From an uncultured bacterium (GTDB lineage: Bacteria; Vulcanimicrobiota; Xenobia; Xenobiales; Xenobiaceae): a DNA stretch of 64,000 bases. How positions within the stretch are numbered: the stretch's first letter is position 1; each line of letters starts with the position of its first letter. The stretch lies in contig CAKUBG010000007.1 of NCBI GenBank assembly GCA_934636825.1, positions 28,749 through 92,748 of the forward strand, in the 5' to 3' direction. Both the position numbers and the translations under genes were made by a program. Below the pieces are notes generated by a model. The model searched no databases and was not told the DNA's origin. It saw only the letters and a list, made by a program, of their open reading frames with translations. Below, piece after piece: positions 32,279 through 41,580 of the stretch.

Positions 32279-33154
32279 ATGGTTCTATCGACTTCGATTA
32301 CACATAGAAAAAAGAGGGGTATTGCCCTCGTTTCCGCTCTTCTGGTCTTGGTAATTTTGGCTACTATTTGCGGCGGTTTCGTCTCCATTATGGCTCAAAA
32401 TACAAATTCGGCCAGAAAGTCTGCCGACGATACTATTTTGCTTTATACTGCCGAAGCTGGTCTTGAATATGCCAAGTGGTGTGTAAAGCACAACCTAACT
32501 TATTATCCTGTACGCGATTTGTATACTGCTCAGTCAACTACAGTTCCCAAAATAAAGGCTGGCGGACTTTACAATTTTTGGGGTTCTGCTGCTTATTTCA
32601 TGTTCCCAGGCTTCGAGTTGAACGATTCCATAAAGAATACTGCTTCTATAAGTCGCCGTTATGAATATGTATATTGGAGTAGCTTAAGTTATAACAGCAG
32701 TACAGCCAGTGGTAGCAAAAATGTTTTTTTGCAAAATGGAGAGACCAGATATTTGGCTACTTTCCAAATTGCTACCGGTCTCAAATGGGATAATGCCAGC
32801 TCCAGCTCTACCTATAACAACACTTCGGACGCCAATTATGTTAGGGCCGTTGGCAGCTCCGGCCAGCAAGGTTTCCCTGTAGAACTTTCTTCCACAGCCA
32901 GGTTGTGGCGCCTCAATGACGGAGGCAGATTATATAATGCTTTCAATGGCAGCGGTCAGAGCGGGCAAGGCCAATTGCAATTAATTGAAACTGCTACTTT
33001 GTTGGATAAATTGGGAGCTACTTTGGAAGCTACCCGCACTTTGAGTTGCACTTTCCAACACGCTGTCAACGCCGACCAATACAAAAACAGCTACCCTCAA
33101 CAAGACTATTACGACGTTAATACATTTAAGAACTATAGGGACTGGGCGCGATGA
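32279..33154 (+). CDS. PilX-like minor pilin/pseudopilin 2
   Basis: This 291-residue protein follows the first pilin gene with a 1-bp gap. The basic leader 'KKRGIALVSALLVLVILAT' gives a G-I cleavage site with a hydrophobic stretch but lacks Glu at +5, as PilX/GspK-type proteins often do. 'YTAEAGLEYAKWCV' is the PilX-typical Ala/Glu segment. The C-terminal two thirds are Ser/Tyr/Asn-rich. It is probably a low-abundance subunit that initiates or caps the fibre. Translation is coupled to its neighbours. Confidence 0.85.
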   Translation: MVLSTSITHRKKRGIALVSALLVLVILATICGGFVSIMAQNTNSARKSADDTILLYTAEAGLEYAKWCVKHNLTYYPVRDLYTAQSTTVPKIKAGGLYNFWGSAAYFMFPGFELNDSIKNTASISRRYEYVYWSSLSYNSSTASGSKNVFLQNGETRYLATFQIATGLKWDNASSSSTYNNTSDANYVRAVGSSGQQGFPVELSSTARLWRLNDGGRLYNAFNGSGQSGQGQLQLIETATLLDKLGATLEATRTLSCTFQHAVNADQYKNSYPQQDYYDVNTFKNYRDWAR

Positions 33155-34593
33155 ACTTAAGAAAAAGAAGCAACAATTTACGCGGCGTAACCTTAATAGA
33201 AATACTGGTAGCTGTAGCTGTTTTGGCGGTCGGTTTCGGCACGGTCTTTCAGGTTTTTCCTATGGGGTATGCTGCTGCGGCCAAAAGCAAAAATATGAAT
33301 TTGGCCTACGAATTGGCCGCACGTCGTTTGGAAGAAGCCAGAGGTTACGTCCTTTTTGGAGGCAATCCCACTAATGGCAATACTTTGTCTTCGTTTGCCT
33401 ATTGGGGAAGCGGCGCTCCTGCTCCCGATGGCACTACTTATAAAGCTGTAAGTACTAATGGCAAATTTGTAGCTTTCAGCACTTCCAAAGCTCCGGAAGA
33501 CAAATTCTTTTATAAGATTGATTGCTTGCCCGCTGTAGATAATCGCCGTCTTTACTTGGAATACCCTGCCAAACGTACCGGTACGGTTTCGCCTATCCAT
33601 TACAAAGGCGATTATGCGCCTTCTGCCGAGACTGCCGATACTTCTTATGCCGGATTCGCTTCTATGTATCGCCTCACTGTAACGGTTCGCGGCCCTTTAC
33701 CTAAAGTAGATTTAGCTTCTGATACAGAGTTTGCCAAATATGCCGACGGTGCAGTAGAAGCGGTATTGTCTACCATGGTGGCCAATGCCAACTTAGGAGA
33801 TGCTCTTTTAGCCGAAAACATTACTATTCGTAAGAGCAGTTGTGGAGCTATTGGGGATGATGCTACTGGCGGCCTTTCTGGCGTTACCTCCTATAAAGGC
33901 ATCTTTAAGCGCGATCCCAATGCCAAAAATCTCAACAAAATTTTAATTAAAGGCTTTACTCAGGATAATCCTCATCCGGAAAATTTTACTGTATTTAATG
34001 TTAGTAATTTAGTGGCCGACGAATTGGCTGATACCGGCCCTAGCATTTTTGATAAAAACGGCGCCGCTTCTGTAAGTCGCGGTCGCTATGCCAACGACGC
34101 TTATTACGACCAGAGTTACGGTAAATACAACCCTTATTACAAAGATAAAACTGGTAGCCAATTTTCAGCTAAAGAGCTTATTGAGACCAATATTCTCGGT
34201 TTAGATAATGTGATGATATATTCTCCCTCTTTGGCTAAAGGTGGCTCTACTTACAGACATAGCAATTGCTCCTGGACTGGTGGCGGCTGGGTGGCTGAAA
34301 GTAACAAGATCCATCGCGTTTTACCTCCCGGCGCAGCAGACAATCCCAGCAAAACTTACTGGTGCTTAGAATTGGTCAACGATCTTATCGGTCGAGACGG
34401 CGACTCTCCCTCAAAAATCGGAGCAGCCCTTATGGACAAAACTTTTGATGGAGATATTTTCTTAGGCAACACCAACACTGTAGGCTATACAAAAGGCACT
34501 TGCGACAGCGCAGGTAACGTTTGCGGTACTCGCGTGCGTTCTTTAGTGCGTTTGGAAGCTGGCAAAAACTACAATAATACTCTTAACTACTAA
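33151..34593 (+). CDS. PilV-like minor pilin/pseudopilin 3
   Basis: This 480-residue protein starts at ATG 33151, overlapping the previous stop. It has the prepilin signature 'RGVTLIEILVAVAVLAVGFG' with G|V cleavage and Glu at +5. The following helix reaches 'QVFPMGYAAAAKSKNMNLAYELAARRLEEARG', typical of PilV-type subunits. The large C-terminal part (about 400 residues) has repeated Gly/Asn/Tyr-rich stretches, with no domain I recognise; it is much longer than the 150-200 of classic PilV. Confidence 0.85.
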   Translation: MNLRKRSNNLRGVTLIEILVAVAVLAVGFGTVFQVFPMGYAAAAKSKNMNLAYELAARRLEEARGYVLFGGNPTNGNTLSSFAYWGSGAPAPDGTTYKAVSTNGKFVAFSTSKAPEDKFFYKIDCLPAVDNRRLYLEYPAKRTGTVSPIHYKGDYAPSAETADTSYAGFASMYRLTVTVRGPLPKVDLASDTEFAKYADGAVEAVLSTMVANANLGDALLAENITIRKSSCGAIGDDATGGLSGVTSYKGIFKRDPNAKNLNKILIKGFTQDNPHPENFTVFNVSNLVADELADTGPSIFDKNGAASVSRGRYANDAYYDQSYGKYNPYYKDKTGSQFSAKELIETNILGLDNVMIYSPSLAKGGSTYRHSNCSWTGGGWVAESNKIHRVLPPGAADNPSKTYWCLELVNDLIGRDGDSPSKIGAALMDKTFDGDIFLGNTNTVGYTKGTCDSAGNVCGTRVRSLVRLEAGKNYNNTLNY

Positions 34594-34626
34594 TATTCTA
34601 AATTGCATGAATTAGAGGTGATTGCT

Positions 34627-35358
34627 GTGTCAGAGAAATATTTTCGAAAAAAATCCGGGAATTACGGTTTTACTTTGGTAGAATTGCTTATAGCTATTGC
34701 TATGTTTTCACTTTTTAGCCTTACTCTGACTCAGCTTTTAATGGGTGGTTTAGACTCTTTTAAGCGCGGTCAAGTATTGAGTACCTTGAGAGGTGAGCTG
34801 AGCACTGCTATGAGTTTTATAGAAGCAGACTTGCGTTCGGCTACCGGCAGCAGAGCCTTTACTAGTCCGGTTTATACTTCCAACGCTCAGGTATTAAAGG
34901 CTTCATTTTCGCGCTTTGTCAGGAGAGATACCGATTGGGACGTGGATGGCACGGTCAATAGTTACAAAGTTGAATATTCTATCGACAAAGAGGGCGATTC
35001 TTACGTACTCAACTATACAGATAAAGATCAGCAAAAATACAAAATTTTAGATAATGTGATGCTCAGCAGCGTGCCCGGTCAAGCTGGTACTGCAGGCAGT
35101 TACAATAGCTATTTTCAATGGGATCGCGTTAGTTATGGCAGCAATGCCAACCAAGTTCCGGACGATGTTTTACAAGTGCGTTTAATGAGCGGACGCTATT
35201 TGGGCAAAGAAATTATGACTATGTCTACGGCTAGTTCCGTCTCTGTACGTACACCTACTAGTGCATCTGACATGAAAGCTAGCGGCGGCTTACGCACTCA
35301 AGCTACCGAACTTCCACCTTTCGAAATCCAAATGCGAGCTGGTTGTCTATCTTTCTAA
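34627..35358 (+). CDS. PilW/GspJ-like minor pilin/pseudopilin 4
   Basis: This 243-residue protein has 'NYGFTLVELLIAIAMFSLFSLT', the standard G|F cleavage and Glu at +5. 'LRGELSTAMSFIEADLRSATG' is typical of PilW/GspJ. I chose GTG 34627 because GAGGTG is six bases upstream; an ATG at 34603 is a longer alternative. It closes the four-gene pseudopilin cluster before a bidirectional terminator. The set of H-, X/K-, V-, W/J-like members matches the tip complex of type II secretion or type IV pili. Confidence 0.88.
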   Translation: MSEKYFRKKSGNYGFTLVELLIAIAMFSLFSLTLTQLLMGGLDSFKRGQVLSTLRGELSTAMSFIEADLRSATGSRAFTSPVYTSNAQVLKASFSRFVRRDTDWDVDGTVNSYKVEYSIDKEGDSYVLNYTDKDQQKYKILDNVMLSSVPGQAGTAGSYNSYFQWDRVSYGSNANQVPDDVLQVRLMSGRYLGKEIMTMSTASSVSVRTPTSASDMKASGGLRTQATELPPFEIQMRAGCLSF

Positions 35359-35369
35359 GCAATTTGTAG

Positions 35370-35410
35370 CAAAAAAAAATCCGCCCTCTTGGAGAGCGGA
35401 TTTTTTTTGC
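35370..35410. terminator. Convergent terminator after the pseudopilins and zinc operon
   Basis: ATCCGC-CTC pairs with GAG-GCGGAT (35379-35402), with A-run on the left and TTTTTTTT on the right. It serves both converging units. Confidence 0.9.
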
Positions 35411-35435
35411 TAATTAAGGAAAGTTGATATAAGAT

Positions 35436-36239
35436 TTAGGCTTGACGCATTCTCTTTATAACCATGGCTGCAGCTAAGAAAATACAAATTACAGCCGTAA
35501 TGGTGGCGCTGGTTGGTAAATCATATTGCACTGATAAAGCTACTCCCAAACCGACGGAAAGTAGGGCAGAAATAAGGGAATAAATGCATACTATATTCCA
35601 GCGCTGACTTAAACATAAACCGATTAAGGGCGGTACAATCAGCATTGCAAAAACTAACAAAGCGCCGGCGCTATGAATAGCCACAGCAATAGCCAAACCT
35701 ACGGTAAAATAGAAAAGCCAATTCCAAAATTTTACGTTATAGCCCAGAGCTTGTGCCATCATAGGATCGAAAGCGGTCAACATAAATTGCTTAAAAAATA
35801 AAGCGTTGACAGCTATAATAAAAGCTAATGAGGCAGCCATTAAACAAATATCTGCTGAAGTTACAGCCAAAACATTGCCAAAAAGCAAACTGAGCATATC
35901 ACCGTCAGCATGAGGAGCTAAAGCTATAAAGAGCACAGCCATAGCTCCGGCAGCTACATAAGCACTGCCAATAAGTCCCTCTGAAGGCAGATCGCGTCTA
36001 TGATCTTTGGCAAAGAAAGTGACGCCTCCCAACATAAGCAATATGGCGCCCAAATTGCAGGGAATATGGATTAAGCCGCTCAGAGCTACACCGGCGGCAG
36101 CCAGTTGAGAAAGAGCTACTCCAACAAAAGTAATGCGGCGCAGGACGACAAATACACCCAAATAAGCGGTCATTAGGGCTGTCAACGAGGCTGATAGCCA
36201 AGCTAAAGTTGTAAAGTCTAAATTATCTATTAGTGACAT
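35436..36239 (-). CDS. znuB: Zinc ABC transporter, membrane permease ZnuB
   Basis: This 267-residue protein is an ABC-3-family permease with about eight to nine hydrophobic segments, the family's usual length. The N-terminal stretch 'MTAYLGVFVVLRRITFVGVALSQLAAAGVAL' contains the characteristic 'RRITFVGVALSQ' motif. It is the last gene of the leftward operon znuA-znuC-znuB. It lies 7 bp after znuC. Confidence 0.93.
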   Translation of the reverse strand: MSLIDNLDFTTLAWLSASLTALMTAYLGVFVVLRRITFVGVALSQLAAAGVALSGLIHIPCNLGAILLMLGGVTFFAKDHRRDLPSEGLIGSAYVAAGAMAVLFIALAPHADGDMLSLLFGNVLAVTSADICLMAASLAFIIAVNALFFKQFMLTAFDPMMAQALGYNVKFWNWLFYFTVGLAIAVAIHSAGALLVFAMLIVPPLIGLCLSQRWNIVCIYSLISALLSVGLGVALSVQYDLPTSATITAVICIFLAAAMVIKRMRQA

Positions 36240-36246
36240 TTTTTTT

Positions 36247-37029
36247 CTATCTCAACTCGGGAGCAGGTTCTGCTTGGACTGAAGAATTACGCCAAGCTAT
36301 AGGGCGCTTATACAATTGGCTTAAATATTGAGAAGTAAATACTTCTTTAGGCTGCCCCCAACTGATAGTTGTGCGCCCTTTTTCACCGTTGTGAAAAATA
36401 CCAACGATTTGCGCATGTTCAGCTACGATTTCTAACATGTGAGTTACTATTATTACAGTCATACCACTTTGGTGCAGCCGGTCTATTATTTCCAAAGTAT
36501 CCTGACTAGCTCCTAAATCCATACCGTTAGTCGGTTCATCTAGAAGAAGAATTTGTGGTTCAGAAGCTAGGGCTCTGGCCATAAGCACCCTTTGGAGTTG
36601 GCCTCCGGACAAGGCGCTAATGTGTGACTGAGCCCAAGCGCTTAAATTAACTTGTTCCAAAGCTTGGCTAACGGCTTGGCGATCTTCAGGCGAGGGCCAA
36701 AAACGGTTGCCCATTTGAGGATAGCGCCCCATCAGGACGGTCTCAAATACAGAAAGAGGAAAAGTTGTTTCCAAAGTTTGATGCTGTGGCATGTAACCTA
36801 AATGCTGTAGATGTTTGCTCGGTTGGCCCTGAGTATCAAAAAAGTTTATTTGACCGCTTAATGGTTTTAAGGCTCCTATTAAACCTTTAAGCAAAGTGGA
36901 CTTACCAACGCCGTTTGAGCCCACCAAGCCTATATATTTTCCTCTTTCTAAAGAAAAGTTTAACCCTTCCAAAATTGGTTTTTTGGTGTAGCCAAGACTA
37001 ACTTGCTTAAACTCAGCAAATATAGACAT
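36247..37029 (-). CDS. znuC: Zinc ABC transporter, ATP-binding protein ZnuC
   Basis: This 260-residue ATPase energises zinc import. It has Walker A 'GSNGVGKST' near residue 39, the signature 'LSGGQLQR' near 140, Walker B 'ILLLDEPTNGMD' near 164 and the switch His 'IIVTHMLE'. The length is normal. It is immediately after znuA (1 bp) and before znuB. Confidence 0.94.
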   Translation of the reverse strand: MSIFAEFKQVSLGYTKKPILEGLNFSLERGKYIGLVGSNGVGKSTLLKGLIGALKPLSGQINFFDTQGQPSKHLQHLGYMPQHQTLETTFPLSVFETVLMGRYPQMGNRFWPSPEDRQAVSQALEQVNLSAWAQSHISALSGGQLQRVLMARALASEPQILLLDEPTNGMDLGASQDTLEIIDRLHQSGMTVIIVTHMLEIVAEHAQIVGIFHNGEKGRTTISWGQPKEVFTSQYLSQLYKRPIAWRNSSVQAEPAPELR

Positions 37030-37030
37030 T

Positions 37031-37957
37031 CTATTGTAAAGCCTTTACTAAATTTTTGACGTTATAATCCATCATATCGATATAGGTAGAAGTCCCTGGC
37101 ATACTGCCTGGTTGGATGGGCAACTTCAAGGCGCGGGCACCGGTCTTTTGAGCTACAGATTTAGGTAAGTTGTCCGGATACCAAGGTTCATAGATAATAA
37201 CTTTAGCTTGAGAAGATTTCATTAAGCTTACTAATTCATTAAGTTGACGACTGGAAGGGGAGATGCCTGGCTTAGGTTCGATATGACCGCAAACTTTTAA
37301 GCCGAAATGGACAGCAAAGTAAGTCCAGGTACTGTGGTAGGTTACGATATTTCTGCCGGCATAAGGTTGAAGCATAGCTTTCCAACGTTTGTCAGCTGCG
37401 TCGAGAGCGTGCCAGTAAGCGCTGTAATTTTTATCGTAAATTGCCGAGCCGTTAGGATCAAGACGCTTCAAAAAGGCTGTGATAGTTCTGGCCACATGTT
37501 TTACGTTGGTAGGGCTGAGTGTATAGTGTGGGTTGCCATCAGGATGAGCGTCACCGCGAGAACGATCTATTTTACCGGTAGGTTTTTCCAAAACTTTTAT
37601 TCCAGCTGCAGCTTCTAAAAAATTAGGTTGACCCGGTAAAATTTTAGGGTTGCGTGCTCCTCGCAGTAAAGCTGGGGCCCAACCTATTTCTAAAGAAAGA
37701 CCGGTTTCAATGAAAGCGTCGGCTTTTTGTAAAGTGCGTAAATAACTTGGTTTGGTTTCCACAAAATGCGGATCTTGGCCATTGCGAGCTATACAAGTAA
37801 CTTTTACGCGTTGTCCACCTACATTACGCACTATGTCGGCTAAATCTTGAGTTGTTACCACTACATTTAGCGGTGTGTCTGCCCAGGCTGGACAGATACC
37901 GGAAAATAAAAGCAGCAAAACAGCTAATAAAAATCGGTAGAAATGACTTCTAAACAT
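37031..37957 (-). CDS. znuA: Zinc/manganese-binding periplasmic protein ZnuA
   Basis: This 308-residue cluster A-I binding protein has a signal peptide (cleavage near 'PAWA'). Metal-site residues are the His in 'DPHFVE' (about 63), the His in 'NPHYTL' (about 143), the His in 'TYHSTWTYF' (about 210) and an acidic residue in 'YEPWY', where Glu replaces the more usual Asp. A short acidic His-containing loop ('SRGDAHPDGNPH') stands in for the long His-rich loop of many ZnuA. Zinc is the likely substrate, supported by the porin and His-rich neighbours; manganese cannot be excluded. Confidence 0.88.
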   Translation of the reverse strand: MFRSHFYRFLLAVLLLLFSGICPAWADTPLNVVVTTQDLADIVRNVGGQRVKVTCIARNGQDPHFVETKPSYLRTLQKADAFIETGLSLEIGWAPALLRGARNPKILPGQPNFLEAAAGIKVLEKPTGKIDRSRGDAHPDGNPHYTLSPTNVKHVARTITAFLKRLDPNGSAIYDKNYSAYWHALDAADKRWKAMLQPYAGRNIVTYHSTWTYFAVHFGLKVCGHIEPKPGISPSSRQLNELVSLMKSSQAKVIIYEPWYPDNLPKSVAQKTGARALKLPIQPGSMPGTSTYIDMMDYNVKNLVKALQ

Positions 37958-37986
37958 CTATTTACTCCTTTAAATTTGACAAAAAA

Positions 37987-39612
37987 TTAGTATTTGTGAG
38001 CGCCATGAGGGCCAATCACTACGTTCCACTGTAACAACAATTCATTGTAGCCGGGCTGCCAGCTAGGAGAAGTGTGATTATATTGCAAGCGAATTGAATT
38101 CCACTCATTGGCAATGTATTCGGCAAAAGCGGAAGTTCGTCGAGTTACACCTTTATCTACTATGGGAGAATCGGCTTGATCGTAACGAGCGCCTAAGCGG
38201 AAATTGCGATTAAATCTATAGGCTAAATAAGTGTACCAACCGCTCAAATTTTTATCTTTGAGCAAATGTTCATGAACATGTTCGTCTTCACCGGGAATTT
38301 CGTTTTCTTCATGTTCATGAGCTTTATAAGATTGGTGCGCTTTCATATATTCGCTACGCCAAACAAATTCACGATAAGGGTTGGAAGCTGGGCTCCACTT
38401 TAAGGTTAAATCCGCTCCATTTACAGAAGAAGAGCGTACGTGCTCGCTGTCTATGGAAGAACTGGCATGAGACAAGCCGAGCGTTAAAGTAGTATCGTCA
38501 TTAAGCTCGGCCATATTTTCCCAGCGAGCACTAAAGAGCGGATTGTGTTTACCCTCATTGGAGAAGAGAGCAAATTCTTCTTCCTCTTCACCGTCTTCAT
38601 CATGGCTATGTACGTGAGCTCCGGCACGACTGCTGACCGAAACTGTAGCTTTGGAATACCAAGAAGTAGGTAAAAGCCAGGATAACTCGACTCCGGGAGT
38701 GGCTAAACCTTCTTCGCCCAAAAATTCGCTGTAAGGTAAGGGACGATCAATCTGCGGTAAAGCGTGTGTATGAGTTGAATTTAATGCGCCTAATTCTTGG
38801 CGTATTTTTCCGGCTCGCAATTGCAAACCGCCGGTTAATCCCATATAACGAATGAAAGCTTCTTCCAATTCCGGGCTTTCGTCATGATGAGCAGCAAAAG
38901 TTGCTTCCAAATGAGTAGAAGGATCGACCGGAGCGGCAATATTTAATTCAGCTTCTTGAATAAAGAAAGTATTTTTTGTACTGCTGTCTTTAGCGCCGCC
39001 TAATTGGCCGCCGCCCAACAAAATTAAAGAGATATTAGGATTTAAATCTGGTTGCTGGCCGCTAGCTTGAGCGGTTGCTTCTTGAGGAGCTTCCGAAGCA
39101 GATGGCGGCTCCGGTCCTAAGTCTTCTGTCTCTTCACTCTCTTGAGCTAAATTATCTTGATTATTCTCTCCGCCAATATCATTAGCTGAATTGTCAGATT
39201 TAGCGGTAGTTTGTTCAGAATCGGCTGTGGATTCGTCGTCTTTGACGGCTGTTTGAGCATTTTTGTCTACATTAGTAACTAACTCAGTCTGTGCCGTTTG
39301 TGTGGATGCTTGCTGCCCAGTCTGTTTGAGCTCCTCAATTTGCGAACGCATATCGTCAATTTGAGTTTGTTGCTGTTTAATAAGCTTAGTTTGTTCTTCT
39401 AGTAAACGTTGCTGCTGGTGGAATAATTCTTGCAACTGATCTAGAGAATGGGTGTGTTCGCCGTTGCAATTTGTTTGTGATTTCGAAGCTTCGGTGGCGG
39501 ACGTCTCGGCAGTAGGGCACAAAACTTCAGCTTCGGCAGCAGTTGGAAAAGCACATGCCAAAGCGCAACCAACTAGGCTTACGCCTACTAGGTGTAAGGT
39601 AAATTTATTCAA
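37987..39612 (-). CDS. Porin-like outer membrane protein of the zinc operon
   Basis: This 541-residue protein has a signal peptide (cleavage near 'AEA') and an N-terminal coiled coil at about 60-95 ('LHQQQRLLEEQTKLIKQQQ'), then an acidic Glu/Asn/Thr-rich linker. The rest is a beta-barrel: alternating hydrophobic/polar strands with Gly/Tyr and Trp, ending in an amphipathic strand. Two His/Glu-rich loops ('HVHSHDEDGEEEEEF', 'HEHEENEIPGEDEHVHEH') could capture zinc at the surface. It sits between znuA and a His-rich membrane protein, the place of the zinc-regulated porins described in other bacteria. Direct TonB-box features are absent. Confidence 0.75.
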   Translation of the reverse strand: MNKFTLHLVGVSLVGCALACAFPTAAEAEVLCPTAETSATEASKSQTNCNGEHTHSLDQLQELFHQQQRLLEEQTKLIKQQQTQIDDMRSQIEELKQTGQQASTQTAQTELVTNVDKNAQTAVKDDESTADSEQTTAKSDNSANDIGGENNQDNLAQESEETEDLGPEPPSASEAPQEATAQASGQQPDLNPNISLILLGGGQLGGAKDSSTKNTFFIQEAELNIAAPVDPSTHLEATFAAHHDESPELEEAFIRYMGLTGGLQLRAGKIRQELGALNSTHTHALPQIDRPLPYSEFLGEEGLATPGVELSWLLPTSWYSKATVSVSSRAGAHVHSHDEDGEEEEEFALFSNEGKHNPLFSARWENMAELNDDTTLTLGLSHASSSIDSEHVRSSSVNGADLTLKWSPASNPYREFVWRSEYMKAHQSYKAHEHEENEIPGEDEHVHEHLLKDKNLSGWYTYLAYRFNRNFRLGARYDQADSPIVDKGVTRRTSAFAEYIANEWNSIRLQYNHTSPSWQPGYNELLLQWNVVIGPHGAHKY

Positions 39613-39653
39613 TTTTATCTCCTGTTTGCTTCTAAAATAGAAAAATAACTAAT

Positions 39654-40070
39654 TTAAGCAAACAGGCGGGGCGGAGCCCTTTCTGAACACGTCGCCGAAT
39701 ATATATCTGTAAGTGGAAGAGGAGGAAGTGGCGTGTAAGTAGTTTCAATAGCTGCACAGCTAAGCAATACTATGCCCAAATTGTATTGGGCCAGTTCGAT
39801 TAGTTGCTGACAAGAATGGCACTCGCTAAAATCACTGTGGCTGGAACTTTCTAAGTGAACTGTATCCTTGTCGTGAGGGCAGAAAGAAGCTTCGTCACAA
39901 AATTGAATTTGGCAATATTGAGATACGTCGGCGGGAAGATGATGATCACTATGGGGATGGAACCAAACTAGCCCTTGAGACACAATAAAGACGACCGCAA
40001 GCCACAGAGCCAACAATGGTAAACGGTTGCTAGACTGCTTTATATACATGTGCTGTTTTGCTTCTAGCAT
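39654..40070 (-). CDS. Small His/Cys-rich membrane protein heading the zinc operon
   Basis: This 138-residue protein has a membrane segment at about 18-35, then a His-, Cys- and Asp-rich part ('WFHPHSDHHLPADVS', 'CDEASFCPHDKDTVHLESSSHSDFSECHSC') and a second hydrophobic stretch at about 92-107. Such His/Cys-rich sequences can bind zinc. The start at 40070 is uncertain because no Shine-Dalgarno sequence is seen; ATG 40049 is an alternative. It is first in the leftward zinc operon, immediately downstream of the putative Zur-type operators. Confidence 0.65.
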   Translation of the reverse strand: MLEAKQHMYIKQSSNRLPLLALWLAVVFIVSQGLVWFHPHSDHHLPADVSQYCQIQFCDEASFCPHDKDTVHLESSSHSDFSECHSCQQLIELAQYNLGIVLLSCAAIETTYTPLPPLPLTDIYSATCSERAPPRLFA

Positions 40071-40145
40071 CAGTAAAATCGGTCGTCTATAAACTAATTG
40101 AAACTAGCCAGCGGTCATATTAAAGCTTTATGCTTAAAATGTCAA

Positions 40146-40161
40146 TGATAATGAAATATCA
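40146..40161 (-). promoter_or_regulatory. Candidate Fur-family (Zur) operator
   Basis: TGATA-ATGAAA-TATCA is an inverted repeat in an AT-rich promoter region. A second Fur-like stretch (AAATGAGAATTG) is at 40206-40217. Both resemble Fur/Zur boxes of the TGATAAT type and lie upstream of the leftward zinc operon. Confidence 0.5.
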
Positions 40162-40293
40162 AAACCAATAATAAACTACAGTAAGGGTAGTGTTGTTTAG
40201 TTTATAAATGAGAATTGCTCCATAGTCTAAGAAAAAAAATGTGCAAAAAAGTGCTATTTTCTGTAGGGTAAAAGCCTTTAAATATTAAATAAT

Positions 40294-41550
40294 ATGGTTA
40301 TGAAGACTGTAGCAATGTTGTTAGCCGGTGGGGAGGGCTCACGACTCACCGTCCTCTCTGAGAAGAGGGCTAAGCCCGCCGTTCCTTTTGCCGGAAAATT
40401 CCGTATTATCGATTTCACTTTGTCCAACTGTGTGAACAGTGGCATCAACACTGTAGGCGTACTTACTCAGTATCGTCCTCATAGCCTTTCCGATCATATC
40501 GGAATTGGTAAGCCTTGGAATTTAGACCGCAACCGAGGCGGAGTGCGCATTCTCTCTCCTTATCAGGAGCGCGGAGGTCAGCACTGGTATGCCGGCACAG
40601 CCGATGCTATCTATCAAAATTTAGGCTTTATTGAAAGCAATAATGCCGACTTGGTATTGATTTTGTCCGGAGATCATATCTATAAGATGGATTACAATGC
40701 CATGATCGAAGCCCATATTGCCAACCATGCCGATCTTACTGTGGCGGTAATGCCTGTGCCTATCGAAGAAACTCACCGTTTTGGTATCATGGTTGTCGAC
40801 GGCGAAGGACGCATTACCGAATTTTACGAGAAGCCCAAAGAACGCGATAAGGGTAATTTGGCTTCTATGGGTATTTATGTCTTTAATGCCGACGTCTTGG
40901 CTGAGCGCCTTAAAGAAGATCCCGGCGTAAAAGTAGACTTTGGTAAAGATATTATTCCTTCTATGGTAGAGCGCGGCGACCGCGTCTTTAGCTATCGCTT
41001 TGAAGGCTACTGGGTAGATGTAGGTACTATCGATTCCTATTGGAATACCAACTTAGAGCTCCTTAAAGAAGGTCACGGACTCGATCTTTACTCTAATAAA
41101 TTCCCCATTATGACCCTTTCGGAAGAGCGTCCGGCTGTAAAGATTGGGCCGCAAGCTAAAGTAGAGAGTAGCTTGCTCTCCAATGGTTGTGTTATTAGAG
41201 GAACTGTTATCAATAGCGTACTTTCTCCTGGCGTCTATGTCAGTCCCGGTGCTGTAGTACAAAATTCTGTGCTTATGAATGATACTTGGGTTGGCCCTGG
41301 CGCTCGCTTAGATAAATTAGTTGTAGATAAGCGCGTTGTTGTGGGAGCCGGAGCACAAGTCGGCGTTGGCGACGAGAGTGTGGCCAACGAAGAAATGCCC
41401 GATAAATTGTTCGCCGGTATAACCGTTATCGGTAAAGATTCCATTATTCCCGAAGGTGCCAAGATTGGTCGCAACGTTTTGATTGGCGTCAATCGCGAAG
41501 AAAAAGATTATCCCGAAGACGGAATTGTGGGTGACGGCAAGAGCGTCTAG
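40294..41550 (+). CDS. glgC: Glucose-1-phosphate adenylyltransferase
   Basis: This 418-residue enzyme makes ADP-glucose from ATP and glucose-1-phosphate for glycogen synthesis. The nucleotide motif 'AGGEGSRLTVLSEKRAKPAVPFAGKFR' has Arg17, Lys27 and Pro28-Pro31. 'GTADAIYQN', 'LILSGDHIYKMDY' (catalytic Asp), 'FYEKPK' and 'YWVDVGTIDSYW' are all present, followed by the left-handed beta-helix C-terminal domain. It starts at ATG 40294 or 40300; no Shine-Dalgarno site is clear. A paralogue follows 30 bp downstream. Confidence 0.95.
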   Translation: MVMKTVAMLLAGGEGSRLTVLSEKRAKPAVPFAGKFRIIDFTLSNCVNSGINTVGVLTQYRPHSLSDHIGIGKPWNLDRNRGGVRILSPYQERGGQHWYAGTADAIYQNLGFIESNNADLVLILSGDHIYKMDYNAMIEAHIANHADLTVAVMPVPIEETHRFGIMVVDGEGRITEFYEKPKERDKGNLASMGIYVFNADVLAERLKEDPGVKVDFGKDIIPSMVERGDRVFSYRFEGYWVDVGTIDSYWNTNLELLKEGHGLDLYSNKFPIMTLSEERPAVKIGPQAKVESSLLSNGCVIRGTVINSVLSPGVYVSPGAVVQNSVLMNDTWVGPGARLDKLVVDKRVVVGAGAQVGVGDESVANEEMPDKLFAGITVIGKDSIIPEGAKIGRNVLIGVNREEKDYPEDGIVGDGKSV

Positions 41551-41580
41551 CTCTTCTATACCGAAACGAAGGAGCAAATT

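Noticed and set aside
36000..36200. ORFs on the opposite strand or in alternative frames within real genes across the window
   Set aside because: Numerous 60-110 codon frames overlap secure genes, have no ribosome-binding site, and show no family motif.
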